A stretch of DNA of 44,615 bases from an uncultured Geobacteraceae bacterium (lineage in GTDB: Bacteria > Desulfobacterota > Desulfuromonadia > Geobacterales > Pseudopelobacteraceae): positions 1-44,615 of the forward strand of contig CAJAFV010000015.1 in assembly GCA_903939115.1 (NCBI GenBank), in the 5' to 3' direction. The position numbers were made by a program, and so were the translations under genes. A model generated the notes under the pieces. It was not told where the DNA came from and did not search any database. It saw only the letters and a list, made by a program, of their open reading frames with translations. The number at the start of each line of letters is the position of its first letter. Position 1 is the first letter of the stretch. This document shows positions 16,976 through 24,322 of the stretch, in pieces.

Positions 16976-17159
16976 CTGGATTTCATTCGTAAACTAATAG
17001 TTAAAACCGTTTTGATGTTATAGATATTCGTCAGAGTGGATATGAGGGGGCATACTTTCCTCTCCGACCGTTTATTCTGGAGAGAACGTCCCGCGTAGTG
17101 ATGGCATAGACGTTTTCTAATGAGCGGCGAGGCGGGACAGATAGGGGGTTGCAGGGCGA

Positions 17160-17432
17160 TTACTCTCCGTCTTTGCGTGGTTCAGTTGTTCGTGCGGCAT
17201 TTTTTTCTGATCTTAGTTCGTTTTTCCTTTTTGTCGCTTCCGACTCTTTTTCCTGTTTCACCACTTCTTTTTGCTGCTCTTCTTTCAGGATCTTAGCCGC
17301 CTGCTTGTCATCATCGTCACCACTATATTCGACAATGATTTCAGTATCGGTCTCTTTGATGGTCCCGTGGCCGGCATAGACCGGGAACTATATGATTATA
17401 AACAGAGTTGTCAGGCATAGTATTCGGATCAT
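17160..17432 (-). pseudogene. Broken copy of small secreted 'GTIKETD' protein
   Basis: This is a near-identical copy of the gene at 18942-19214, the same 273 bases long when aligned start to stop. Its reading frame is interrupted: where the intact copy has ATG-GCG in the signal peptide, this copy has ATA-TAG, an amber stop at codon 15. The rest of the frame is open, through GTIKETDTEIIVEYSG and the charged helical tail to its normal TAA. A GGAGA site 9 bases before its ATG supports the MIRIL start. The protein is probably no longer exported or made. It lies directly downstream of the 17522-18031 gene. Confidence 0.85.
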
Positions 17433-17521
17433 TTGAATGTTCTCCGCAAACGGCAAAATGTTTTTTGTGAAAGGAGAGATAATCTCTCAAAGTTGAGATA
17501 CCAGGGGTACACGGTTTCTAA

Positions 17522-18031
17522 CTATTTCAATCCGCACACTATTTTAGCCAAGTTCTCCGCATTGCTCTCAGGCGCAATATCTTCCCATTTACTAATACCG
17601 AAAGGTTGGTTAAGAACACCATTTTTATCTGCTGCTGCCCCTGATATTTTTCTGAATTTGTTCTCATTACAAACTAATTGGTACAATATTTCGGCTTTAG
17701 ATTTGACGGAGGGGTCCTTTGCAGCTTCCCCCAGATAAACGGCTGATACCTTGGTAATTGGTGGATTGTATCCATCGGCACTTTTTTCCGATGTTTTTTC
17801 AAGGACAGTTTTGCTTTCCATACATTTTACAATATCAGCATATGCAACAATTTTAACCCATAGTTTAATTGAATTATTACTGTTTTTTACACTACTTGCA
17901 TCGTAAAACAGAACCTCTTTTATGTCTGAGGTTCTTGTAAATTCACCATAATATTTCCAATCAGCACAACATGCATTTCCCGCACATAAGCATGATGCAA
18001 TTATTGCCATTAATGTCATATTTCTATTCAA
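17522..18031 (-). CDS. Small secreted protein, possibly surface-adhesin E-like
   Basis: A 169-residue exported protein. A signal peptide (MNRNMTLMAIIASCLCAGNA) precedes a domain with DWKYYGEF, VLFYDASSVKN and LWVKIV, and scattered cysteines (around residues 69, 120 and 166). The W...YD-x-SSI...W-K layout recalls the surface-adhesin E family and is shared with the protein at 19336-19812. The first codon is TTG with a G-rich stretch just upstream; an ATG four codons later is an alternative but would leave the signal peptide without its positive charge. The function is unknown. With the broken gene downstream it forms a two-gene cassette that is repeated at 18942-19812. Confidence 0.65.
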   Translation of the reverse strand: MNRNMTLMAIIASCLCAGNACCADWKYYGEFTRTSDIKEVLFYDASSVKNSNNSIKLWVKIVAYADIVKCMESKTVLEKTSEKSADGYNPPITKVSAVYLGEAAKDPSVKSKAEILYQLVCNENKFRKISGAAADKNGVLNQPFGISKWEDIAPESNAENLAKIVCGLK

Positions 18032-18072
18032 GCTGCCCCCTGAGGTAATTTAATGTATTTATAATTATCATC

Positions 18073-18095
18073 AAAAAACCGTTGCGCGGTAATTT
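18073..18095 (-). terminator. Possible weak terminator after vapC
   Basis: A short 4-bp stem, ACCG/CGGT, with a 5-base loop is followed on the minus strand by a T run, immediately after the vapC stop. The stem is short, so this is tentative. Confidence 0.35.
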
Positions 18096-18521
18096 TTATA
18101 ATTGTTTTTCCGGGTTGAGATATACATGCTTAAGTGTGGATATGGAGGCGATCATTTCATAATGGCGGTCAGTGTGCAGAAGAAGTGCATTATTTTCAAG
18201 GGCAACGGCGGCAATCAATGTGTCAGTCAACGGTACACTGATACCTTTGTGACGCAACTTATACCCAAGTTTACTGGCGCGTTGCCACAGTTCTGCCGAA
18301 ACATCAAAACAACGGAGCGCTGCCATATCTTTGCTCAACTTGTCATATTCCTTCTCTGATTTAGCGCCAACCAGTATCTCCATGATGATAACCGGTATGG
18401 TTGCCAACCTGTCGGCCATTATAAGCGGAACAAGCTGCTGCTGAAAATGCAAGCTAGAGCCACGCAGAAAATGTATCCAGACAGATGTATCGGCAATGAC
18501 AATCTCATTTGTCAGCAGCAC
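18096..18521 (-). CDS. vapC: VapC-type PIN-domain toxin
   Basis: A 141-residue PIN-domain ribonuclease toxin. The start is the GTG at 18521, because GGAGG sits 6 bases before it; the longer frame from 18542 has no such site. The acidic residues that bind metal are visible: Asp11 in ADTSVWIHFLR, Glu48 in IMEILVG, Asp100 in LTDTLIAA and Asp118 in HTDRHYE. VapC toxins cut tRNA or rRNA when the antitoxin is lost. The start overlaps the end of the antitoxin gene by 17 bases, so the two are translationally coupled. The target RNA cannot be told from sequence. Confidence 0.93.
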   Translation of the reverse strand: MLLTNEIVIADTSVWIHFLRGSSLHFQQQLVPLIMADRLATIPVIIMEILVGAKSEKEYDKLSKDMAALRCFDVSAELWQRASKLGYKLRHKGISVPLTDTLIAAVALENNALLLHTDRHYEMIASISTLKHVYLNPEKQL

Positions 18522-18711
18522 GGTACTCCTCCAACTCTTCACAGGTCATGGAAACCGCGCCGGATGCATACATACCGGCAAGATGCTCAAGTCGTTTTTT
18601 TCTGATAAATTCCTGGAGCGACAGACTGATAAGTTCTTTCTTTGTTTTTACGCGTGAAAGAGAAAATGCTTCTGCGAACAGCGCATCATCGATAGCAATT
18701 GTGGCTCTCAT
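18505..18711 (-). CDS. vapB: VapB-type antitoxin
   Basis: A 68-residue antitoxin beginning MRATIAIDDALFAEAFSLS, followed by KTKKELISLSLQEFIRKKRL, the ribbon-helix-helix pattern of VapB proteins paired with PIN toxins. The acidic tail (CEELEEYRAADK) likely wraps the toxin. It is first in the operon, as usual, and probably represses its own promoter together with VapC. A near-consensus promoter lies 20 bases upstream. The pair sits between the two copies of a duplicated two-gene cassette. Confidence 0.92.
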   Translation of the reverse strand: MRATIAIDDALFAEAFSLSRVKTKKELISLSLQEFIRKKRLEHLAGMYASGAVSMTCEELEEYRAADK

Positions 18712-18731
18712 TGTGTGTCCCCTTTATGCAC

Positions 18732-18760
18732 ATAATAATAAAATAAAGTGTGCCTGTCAA
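18732..18760 (-). promoter_or_regulatory. vapBC promoter
   Basis: On the minus strand a perfect TTGACA (18760-18755) and TATTAT (18737-18732) are separated by 17 bases, about 20 bases before the vapB ATG. The AT-rich spacer and -10 region are where a VapBC complex would be expected to bind. Confidence 0.8.
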
Positions 18761-18820
18761 ATTGCAATGTTTACGATCTCTGTCCTACAATCACGGGCCA
18801 TGAAACAATCACTTTTTGAG

Positions 18821-18906
18821 TTTTGGGCAAAAAAATACCCCAAGGCGAAATGCCTAGGGGTGTACGTGATATGACCGGATACGAAAAAAACGGCGCTATT
18901 TGAGGT
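18821..18906 (-). repeat. Copy of the cytochrome double-terminator block
   Basis: About 86 bases closely match 31033-31128 downstream of the nine-heme cytochrome. The block holds a hairpin with arms taccccaaggc and gcctaggggt, with a T run on the minus strand, and a decayed version of the second ccggcgc hairpin. Here it probably serves as terminator for the small gene at 18942-19214. Confidence 0.7.
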
Positions 18907-18941
18907 TTGGATGATGAGCGGTATAGGGTGTTGCAGGGCGA

Positions 18942-19214
18942 TTACTCTCCGTCTTTGCGGGGTTCAAGGTTTCGCGCGGCATTTTTTTCTGATCTTAGAT
19001 CGTTTTTCCTTTTTGTCACTTCGGCCTCTTTTTCCTGTTTCACCGCTTCTTTTTGCTGTTCTTCTTTCAGAGCCTTGGCCGCCTGCTTATCATCATCGTC
19101 ACCACTATATTCGACAATGATTTCGGTATCGGTCTCCTTGATGGTACCGTGGCCGGCATAGACCGGGAACGCCATGGTTACAAACAGTGCTGCCAGACAT
19201 AGTATTCGGATCAT
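18942..19214 (-). CDS. Small secreted 'GTIKETD-EYSG' family protein, intact copy
   Basis: A 90-residue exported protein. The signal peptide MIRILCLAALFVTMAFPVYA is followed by GHGTIKETDTEIIVEYSGDD, then a highly charged K/E-rich helix to the end. The start at 19214 matches the broken copy at 17160-17432 base for base. An ATG at 19238 and a TTG at 19229 in the same frame are alternatives, and a GGAGG lies near 19240. A third, more distant relative is at 22252-22542. The GTI-ETD-xII-EYSG block is the family hallmark; no known family could be named. It is downstream of the 19336-19812 gene, the same order as in the other cassette. Confidence 0.75.
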   Translation of the reverse strand: MIRILCLAALFVTMAFPVYAGHGTIKETDTEIIVEYSGDDDDKQAAKALKEEQQKEAVKQEKEAEVTKRKNDLRSEKNAARNLEPRKDGE

Positions 19215-19335
19215 TAAACAGAAAGGCAAGCTTGACATGCCTCCAGTAATCTAGCGTAGTGGAAAAACTGTCAACAGGTATTAAAACAAAATAAATGAAC
19301 CAAGCTGCTCTCTAGTACTTTGCCGTTTTCCGTAA

Positions 19336-19812
19336 TTACTGGAAATTCACCTTGTATTTAGTGACCAGATCATACTGGGCCTGCTGAATTGGCGATCCGC
19401 GTACAATCTTGTTCCATGACGTATTAAAATCGGTTCCCGTATCTTTGTCACTGCAGAGCAATTCGTTGTCTTTATTATAGTATCTCTTGGCAACTCCTCT
19501 GAATTTCTTGTTCTCAATCTGATAATCCAGCTGGTAGTGTGTAACAGCACCTTTTTTGGTAATGTTCTGTTTGCACACCGGGTGTTTTGAAGCTTGAACT
19601 GTCGTAAACGCACTCCCTTCGCTCGTTAAGATGTACTTCTCTGTCCAACTGACAAGCTTATCCTTCACTTTAATGCTGTCGGCGTCATAAAAGCCCGCAC
19701 TAATAGTCGCGTCACCATAGTCGTTTTTATCCCATTTTTCAGCGTGACAAACAAGTGACCCACACAGCAGAACAGATCCAATAATTCCCGACATAAAAAC
19801 AGTTTTTTTCAT
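19336..19812 (-). CDS. Small secreted protein, possibly surface-adhesin E-like
   Basis: A 158-residue exported protein with AAGGAG before the ATG. The signal peptide ends at LVCHA near residue 24. The mature part begins EKWDKNDYGD and continues with FYDADSIKVKDKLVSWTEKY, a layout shared with the protein at 17522-18031 and reminiscent of the adhesin E family. Two cysteines (HPVCKQN and LLCSDKD) could form a disulphide. It begins 21 bases downstream of the WG-repeat gene stop, so the two are probably one operon. Its function is unknown. Confidence 0.65.
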   Translation of the reverse strand: MKKTVFMSGIIGSVLLCGSLVCHAEKWDKNDYGDATISAGFYDADSIKVKDKLVSWTEKYILTSEGSAFTTVQASKHPVCKQNITKKGAVTHYQLDYQIENKKFRGVAKRYYNKDNELLCSDKDTGTDFNTSWNKIVRGSPIQQAQYDLVTKYKVNFQ

Positions 19813-19833
19813 TTTCAGCTCCTTTATAGTTGT

Positions 19834-20913
19834 CTATTTTTTAGCGCCTGATGGCTTGAAATGGGTATTATAATGCGTGTACTGGTCGATTACACGCTGA
19901 TCCCAGATAAAACGGGCCTCGGCCACCAGCTTGCCCTTTTTGTCGATCAACCCGCATTTTTCGCCAATCTTGACCGGCGCAAAACCGTCCGAAAAAATGG
20001 AACCAGCGTCAAATTGTGGTTTGATCACCATCGTGCCGGTCTTGTCCATGTAACCGGCCTTGCCGTCAACCATCATCGGCGCCAGACCGTCGGTAAAAAT
20101 TGTCGGAGAGGGGAACTCCTTGGCGATAACCGGCTTACCACTTCGATCAATAAGCTGCCACGTATCTTTCAGTCTCACTGCCGCCACACCATCGCTAAAG
20201 CTTGTTGCTTCGCTATATTGCGCGGGTATAACCATCTTGCCAGTCGTGTCAACATACCCGATCAAACCGAACTTCCCATTGATCTTAACCATGCCAAGCC
20301 CGTCGCGGAACATGGCTGCCTCGTAGAATTGAGGAGTTATAACCATCTTGCCGGTTTTATCGATGTAGCCATGCTGCTTGCCAACCTTGACAGAAGCCAG
20401 GCCTTCGGAAAATTGTGCAGCATCGTCAAAGGTCGGTTTTATAACGAAGGTTCCGTTCACGTCAATATAACCGGCCTTGGTGCCGCCGTCTTTGTCAACG
20501 ACTACTGCCGCCAGTCCATCTGTAAAGCCAAATGTGGAAACAAAGTCAAAGCCGGTGACCTTGTTCCCGTTTTGACTGATATAGGCGTACTTGCCACCTT
20601 TTTTTACTGCTGCCCGCCCGCCAAGAAATGGCAATCCCTGGTCAAATTCTGCAGGAATAGCCACCTTGCCGGTGACATCGATGTAGCCATCCTTACCGTT
20701 GATACGTACCGGCGCCAGTCCCTCGGAAAACATGGATGCCGAATCAAACTGTGGAGGAATGACCGTTACCCCGCTTTGATCGCAATAACCGTATTTCCCG
20801 TTAAAATTGACCAGAAAACGGAAAGAAGAGTCCAGTTTGACAATTTTTTCTTCTTTAGTACAGGCGGTGCAAATTGTCAGTAATGCCAGCATCAGAATCA
20901 GTATGCGTTTCAT
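19834..20913 (-). CDS. WG-repeat (KWG) exported protein
   Basis: A 359-residue protein made almost entirely of about seven WG/KWG-type beta repeats. Each is roughly 45 residues with the pattern 'G-K-x-GYID-x-TGK-x-V-I-x-P-x-F-D-x-A-x-x-FSEGLA-x-V' (for example SEGLAPVRINGKDGYIDVTG near residue 68). The N-terminal MKRILILMLALLTICTACTK looks like a lipoprotein signal with Cys18, although the lipobox is imperfect. AAGGAG lies before the ATG. WG repeats are thought to form solenoids that bind partners, and no enzymatic motif is present. It lies between the ResB-like gene and two small secreted proteins. Confidence 0.85.
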   Translation of the reverse strand: MKRILILMLALLTICTACTKEEKIVKLDSSFRFLVNFNGKYGYCDQSGVTVIPPQFDSASMFSEGLAPVRINGKDGYIDVTGKVAIPAEFDQGLPFLGGRAAVKKGGKYAYISQNGNKVTGFDFVSTFGFTDGLAAVVVDKDGGTKAGYIDVNGTFVIKPTFDDAAQFSEGLASVKVGKQHGYIDKTGKMVITPQFYEAAMFRDGLGMVKINGKFGLIGYVDTTGKMVIPAQYSEATSFSDGVAAVRLKDTWQLIDRSGKPVIAKEFPSPTIFTDGLAPMMVDGKAGYMDKTGTMVIKPQFDAGSIFSDGFAPVKIGEKCGLIDKKGKLVAEARFIWDQRVIDQYTHYNTHFKPSGAKK

Positions 20914-20930
20914 TGTTATATCTCCTTAAA

Positions 20931-21017
20931 TATGATGAGGGATGAGGAAAAAACGATGAGGGATGCAAAATATAACTCTCGTCAATCTTTACTCTTTACT
21001 CGTCACTCTTTACTCAT
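20931..21017. repeat. Self-similar intergenic repeat (gatgaggg / actcttt words)
   Basis: The left part repeats 'gatgagggatg', while the right part repeats 'tttactctttactc' up to the end of the ResB-like gene. The last codons and the stop of that gene (minus strand ATGAGTAAAGAGTGA) are built from the repeat word. A related, longer block lies at 22559-22739. Confidence 0.65.
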
Positions 21018-22169
21018 AAGATTCTTACCCACCCATCTTACCCTGCATTCTCCCGCCGCTTCTTCCAGCCACACCCGCTGCGGACGAATGACAAGCCTGG
21101 ACATAAGGCCGATAAAGGCGATAATGCCACCAAAAATGATCAAAGGAAAGTGTCGCCTTTTCACGACATGTATCTCCGACCAGACCCCCATCCGCTCAAC
21201 GGTAAACGAAATATTGCCCATCGTCTGCTGGCGATCTACCTGGAAAATCAGTTCCTTGTCCATCAAAATATTGCTGCCTTGGCGCAGCACCATCTTAAGC
21301 CTGCTTTTTTCCGGCTGATAGAAGAGTTCACCGTCAAGATTCCCTTCGGCAAAAGGCGCATAAAAACCAAAATCGTTTACTTTTTTCGCCAGTGGCCAGA
21401 GCAATATTTGACCATTAAACACCGGACTGGCTCCATCTATGGCGACGGCAATCTTTGGTTCATAGATCATTTTGGCCATGTAGATATCAAACTCTCCGCT
21501 TTGATAGGGAACGGGAGCTTTGAGGATTGTCTGCTGCTCCTTGCCGGTGGCGCCAATAAAGACAACATCGGCCGCCCCGTTGGGATTAACGGCATCCGGT
21601 ATGAGGTGCCTGATGATCTTCATCTTCGGCAGGGTCGTCGGCTCGGTTGTGAAAGGGCCGGTAATAAGTGCTCGATATTTATCAGAATTGTTAAGATCAA
21701 CGGACGTGCCAACCCCATGCAAAAGAGTCCCGGAGAACTGGCGCATATTGTCCACTGTGCCGGTGGAAATAACGATAAACAGCCCGGCATACAGGAGCGT
21801 CGTGCCGAGGTAACCTCTGTCACTTTTTTCGGCGTAATTGCCGGAACTGTCGAACTGATACCCGGCTGAGGTCAACGAACTTCGCAACACGGATGCCGAT
21901 TGTACGCTCTCCGTTACCTTTAGCGGCATTCCTCTTTTGGCCCCGTATCTGATGCGACCAGTCATCCCCTTTAGATAGTAAAGAAAACGAAGGGCGACAA
22001 ACAGGCTTAAACAGGCATTATTATAAAGGATCGGGGTTTTTGAGCCTGCCAGCGGCAGCTGGAGATGGAACTTTACACTCAGAACAAAGAGAATAGGGAT
22101 TATAAAAAAAATAAGCAGCGGCCAAGGAGATACAAAGGCAAACCGGGAGAATTTTGAATCGGATTTCAT
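21003..22169 (-). CDS. ResB-like cytochrome c biogenesis protein
   Basis: A 388-residue inner-membrane protein with four hydrophobic segments, near 15-33, 51-67, 122-140 and 345-365. A large periplasmic domain lies between the third and fourth. This is the ResB/Ccs1 arrangement, though shorter than many ResB proteins. ResB works with CcsA (ResC) to deliver and attach heme to CxxCH motifs in the periplasm. The ATG at 22169 is preferred; an in-frame TTG at 22193 lacks a ribosome-binding site. No ccsA/resC gene is adjacent in this window. Its presence fits the many c-type cytochromes here. The C-terminal residues NLMSKE and the stop derive from an intergenic repeat. Confidence 0.75.
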   Translation of the reverse strand: MKSDSKFSRFAFVSPWPLLIFFIIPILFVLSVKFHLQLPLAGSKTPILYNNACLSLFVALRFLYYLKGMTGRIRYGAKRGMPLKVTESVQSASVLRSSLTSAGYQFDSSGNYAEKSDRGYLGTTLLYAGLFIVISTGTVDNMRQFSGTLLHGVGTSVDLNNSDKYRALITGPFTTEPTTLPKMKIIRHLIPDAVNPNGAADVVFIGATGKEQQTILKAPVPYQSGEFDIYMAKMIYEPKIAVAIDGASPVFNGQILLWPLAKKVNDFGFYAPFAEGNLDGELFYQPEKSRLKMVLRQGSNILMDKELIFQVDRQQTMGNISFTVERMGVWSEIHVVKRRHFPLIIFGGIIAFIGLMSRLVIRPQRVWLEEAAGECRVRWVGKNLMSKE

Positions 22170-22251
22170 GGGGATATGTGTTTCCTTTTCCAATCGTGTG
22201 AGGTGATTTTCTGGCGTATATGTAGCACATTCTTACTCATTCGTTTTTAAG

Positions 22252-22542
22252 CTACTCTTCGCTCTCTCTGACGCGTGGCCCTTGCTGTTCCCGTATTGCC
22301 GCCTTTGCCTTTGCCTTCTCCGCGCCTTGTTCCGCTTTTGTTTTTCGTCTTTCAGCATCGACTTCTGCCTGTTTTGTTTCCAGTTCCCTGGTCTTAATGG
22401 CAGTTTTCACTTCATCATCATTCTCCCCGGAATATTCAATAATAATCACATCGTCAGTTTCCCTGATGGTGCCCTGTCCGGCGAGGGCAGCCAGAGGTAA
22501 AGAGGTGAGGATAGCGGTACAGAAAATGATTTGTTTGAACAT
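22252..22542 (-). CDS. Small secreted 'GTIRETD-EYSG' family protein, third copy
   Basis: A 96-residue exported protein. The signal peptide MFKQIIFCTAILTSLPLAALA precedes GQGTIRETDDVIIIEYSGEN, then a long K/E/A-rich helix likely to form a coiled coil. The block after the signal peptide clearly matches the proteins at 18942 and 17160, but the tail differs in sequence. AGAGG lies 6 bases before the ATG, inside a repeat-derived leader. It is upstream of the ResB-like gene by about 80 bases on the same strand. Its role is unknown; its charged helix and export suggest an envelope structural or chaperone-like part. Confidence 0.75.
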   Translation of the reverse strand: MFKQIIFCTAILTSLPLAALAGQGTIRETDDVIIIEYSGENDDEVKTAIKTRELETKQAEVDAERRKTKAEQGAEKAKAKAAIREQQGPRVRESEE

Positions 22543-22558
22543 GACAAACCTCTTAAAA

Positions 22559-22739
22559 GGATGAGGGATGAGTTTAAGAAGGATGAGGGATGAGTTTAAG
22601 AAAGATGATGGATGAGGGATGAGAAAAGTTCTTTTTTAAGAAAGATGATGGATGTTTTTATTCATCCCTCATCGCTTCTGACTCATCGTTCTTACTCATC
22701 GGTTCTAACTCAACGCTCATCGCTCATCGCTCATCGTCA
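22559..22739. repeat. Long self-complementary repeat of 'gatgaggg' and 'ctcatc' words
   Basis: Two exact 22-base tandem units (22559-22580 and 22581-22602) are followed by variants of the same word. After 22662 the reverse complement appears (ttcatccctcatcgc, then several tcatcgctcatcg). The left and right halves can therefore pair into a large hairpin. On the minus strand the repeat begins exactly at the TGA stop of the 22737-23240 gene. Confidence 0.8.
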
Positions 22740-23240
22740 TTTAGGATCACTCTGATTAATCCCGGTCAGTTCCATCTTCCCTTTTTCGGATCGCCCAAAA
22801 GTAAGACGAAGCGCTTTACTGTTTTTCTCATACGTAACTTTGTAAATGAAGATAAGAAATTTATCTCCCGGACGTACCGTGTGGCTGATCTCTTTTGCAT
22901 CCTTGAACGGACCGGTCATCTGAAGCTGCTTTTGCCAGAGATCCACAAATTGTTTCTCGGCACCGACCTTCCTGAAGCCTTCCGATGCATCTTTGTAGAT
23001 AGAAGCAAAATCACCTGTCTTGAGTTGTGCCAGCACCTTCGCTTTCAATGGTGCCGCATCAGCTTCATCCTGAGGTGGTGCGACAACCGGTCCCGTTTGA
23101 GGGGGAGTCTTTTTTGACGATGTAGTGGCAGTCTGCTGAGGTGCTTGTGGCTGACTGGCTTTTTCCTTTTTGGAGCAGCCCGTAACTGCTGAGAGCAGTA
23201 TCATAAAGACAACAGTGGTAGTTATACGTACGTGGTTCAT
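22737..23240 (-). CDS. Lipoprotein with DUF4019-like domain
   Basis: A 167-residue lipoprotein. The ATG at 23240 has GGAG 8 bases before it and is preferred over a TTG at 23252. The signal peptide ends in the lipobox VTGC, followed by a Lys/Pro/Gln/Thr-rich linker to about residue 60. The rest resembles DUF4019/DUF3887-type domains: a helical AKVLAQLKTGDFASIYKDAS stretch, then FVDLWQKQLQMTGPFKD and beta strands FLIFIYKVTYEKN and LRLTFGRSEKGKMELTGI. Such domains are found in periplasmic lipoproteins of unknown function. It is probably first in the run toward the ResB-like gene, although repeats separate them. Confidence 0.75.
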   Translation of the reverse strand: MNHVRITTTVVFMILLSAVTGCSKKEKASQPQAPQQTATTSSKKTPPQTGPVVAPPQDEADAAPLKAKVLAQLKTGDFASIYKDASEGFRKVGAEKQFVDLWQKQLQMTGPFKDAKEISHTVRPGDKFLIFIYKVTYEKNSKALRLTFGRSEKGKMELTGINQSDPK

Positions 23241-23252
23241 TGAATGCTCCAA

Positions 23253-23543
23253 TATGTTTTAAAATCGGGCTGAAGGCTTATTGGCTGAAAGTTAAATCAT
23301 CTTTTCCTTCAGCCTTCGGCCCTCAGCCTATTAACCGTTGAATTTATACCAGAACCGGCCTGTAATGTGAACCTAATTCTATGCTGAACACCTCGAAAAT
23401 TACCGGGTCAGCAGCATTAGCGAAGCGTAGAAAGTCGGACTGATTCTGGTAGTTTGGTCATTTGACCGATTTGGAAAGCAGCTTATTTTAGTCTGGGATC
23501 TACTGAAATGGAGATTACTTCTATAACTTCAAGACCGGAAATC
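23253..23543. other. Intergenic region with 'ggctgaagg' inverted words
   Basis: Positions 23268-23330 contain gggctgaaggc and the near reverse complement ccttcagccttcggccctcagcc, able to form a hairpin. This is another self-complementary spacer of the kind seen at 22559 and 20931. No gene or clear promoter is visible in the rest. Confidence 0.5.
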
Positions 23544-23825
23544 TCACTTGGCTCCTAAATGCGATTCCTCAAGTTTCTGGTTCAACCAAACCTTAATGAG
23601 TGATTGATACGGGACATCCTGACGGTTGGCGGTTGTCTTTATGGAATCCAACATCCAAAGCGGAAGTCGCAAAGAGATAGATTGAGTAGTAGGCTTCAGG
23701 TTCGGGAATGAAACTTTTTTTGCTTTCGACCAGTCCAGATAGTCAGTTGTATCTTGAGATAGCCAGAACTCACGCTCCTCGGATTCGTTGGCAAACTTCG
23801 GTATTTCTTTAAGTTTCTTGTTCAT
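23544..23825 (-). CDS. brnA: BrnA-type antitoxin
   Basis: A 93-residue antitoxin. The N-terminus reads IPKFANESEEREFW and then DTTDYLDWSKAKKVSFPNLK, a conserved toxin-binding segment of BrnA/CopG-type antitoxins. Next comes a ribbon-helix-helix DNA-binding part with SISLRLPLWMLDSIK and DVPYQSLIKVWLNQK. GGAAGGAG precedes the ATG. Its first 17 bases overlap the end of the toxin gene, which is the normal toxin-first order of brnTA. It likely represses the operon as a complex with BrnT. Confidence 0.92.
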   Translation of the reverse strand: MNKKLKEIPKFANESEEREFWLSQDTTDYLDWSKAKKVSFPNLKPTTQSISLRLPLWMLDSIKTTANRQDVPYQSLIKVWLNQKLEESHLGAK

Positions 23826-24102
23826 AAATTACTCGCTCCTTCCGGTGCATGTCTCTTGCAGAAATTATCCGAATTCTATTGGTGCGGATGGTGAAGGTAA
23901 TATGTAGCAACCGTCCATCAGTTGTTCGCCCTAAAGCATGATAACGTAGCTCCCTATAGCTGTGTTTCAGATCATTAAGAACCAAGAGCGGTTCATTCAG
24001 AAAAACTTGCTCGACTTCGTTTGGCACAACGGCATGCTTTAAGTTCTTCTGTTCGTTGCCACTGTCCCACTCAAAGCCGGTTATCTTATTAAATGGCTCC
24101 AT
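23809..24102 (-). CDS. brnT: BrnT-type toxin
   Basis: A 97-residue BrnT family ribonuclease toxin with a RelE-like fold. The ATG at 24102 is preceded by AAGGAG; the longer frame to 24162 is not supported. Family features are GFEWDSGNEQKNLKHAV (9-25), the VFLNEPL segment, the HSYRELRYHALGRT stretch (47-60), and RIRIISAR (76-83) followed by ERVIYE. It blocks translation by RNA cleavage when free of BrnA. This is the second toxin-antitoxin pair within about 6 kb, after vapBC. Confidence 0.92.
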   Translation of the reverse strand: MEPFNKITGFEWDSGNEQKNLKHAVVPNEVEQVFLNEPLLVLNDLKHSYRELRYHALGRTTDGRLLHITFTIRTNRIRIISARDMHRKERVIYEQET

Positions 24103-24254
24103 TACCGCTCCTTGTATATGCGTGATATATACACCACAATGCTGGCATTGGCAAGAAATCACTTTCGAAATTCAACAATAACAAAATACCAAACAACGTC
24201 TGTTAGCCCCTTTGCTATCGACTCTACCGCTAGATACCGCAAGACATAAAAACC

Positions 24255-24287
24255 AAACCTCCGAGGTTTTTAAAACCTCGGAGGTTT
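24255..24287. repeat. Perfect 16-bp inverted repeat
   Basis: Arms 24255-24270 and 24272-24287 are exact reverse complements with a single base between, and each arm is itself nearly palindromic (aaacctccgaggttt). The A/T-flanked cctccgagg hairpin could act as a bidirectional terminator or belong to a dispersed repeat family. It lies in the 540-base gap between brnT and the glycosyltransferase. Confidence 0.8.
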
Positions 24288-24322
24288 CGCCGTAATCATC
24301 CTTCACCCTATTGTCCTTAACC

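Noticed and set aside
17149..17379. Plus-strand open frame rich in Ser and Phe, repeated at 18907-19161
   Set aside because: It is the antisense image of the duplicated GTIKETD gene; the repetition reflects the duplicated real gene.
19861..20883. A 340-codon plus-strand open frame
   Set aside because: It mirrors the WG-repeat gene; the repeats of the real gene create the open antisense frame and its apparent internal repetition.
22559..22739. CRISPR array
   Set aside because: The units are tandem words without unique spacers and turn into their own reverse complement; no cas genes are present.
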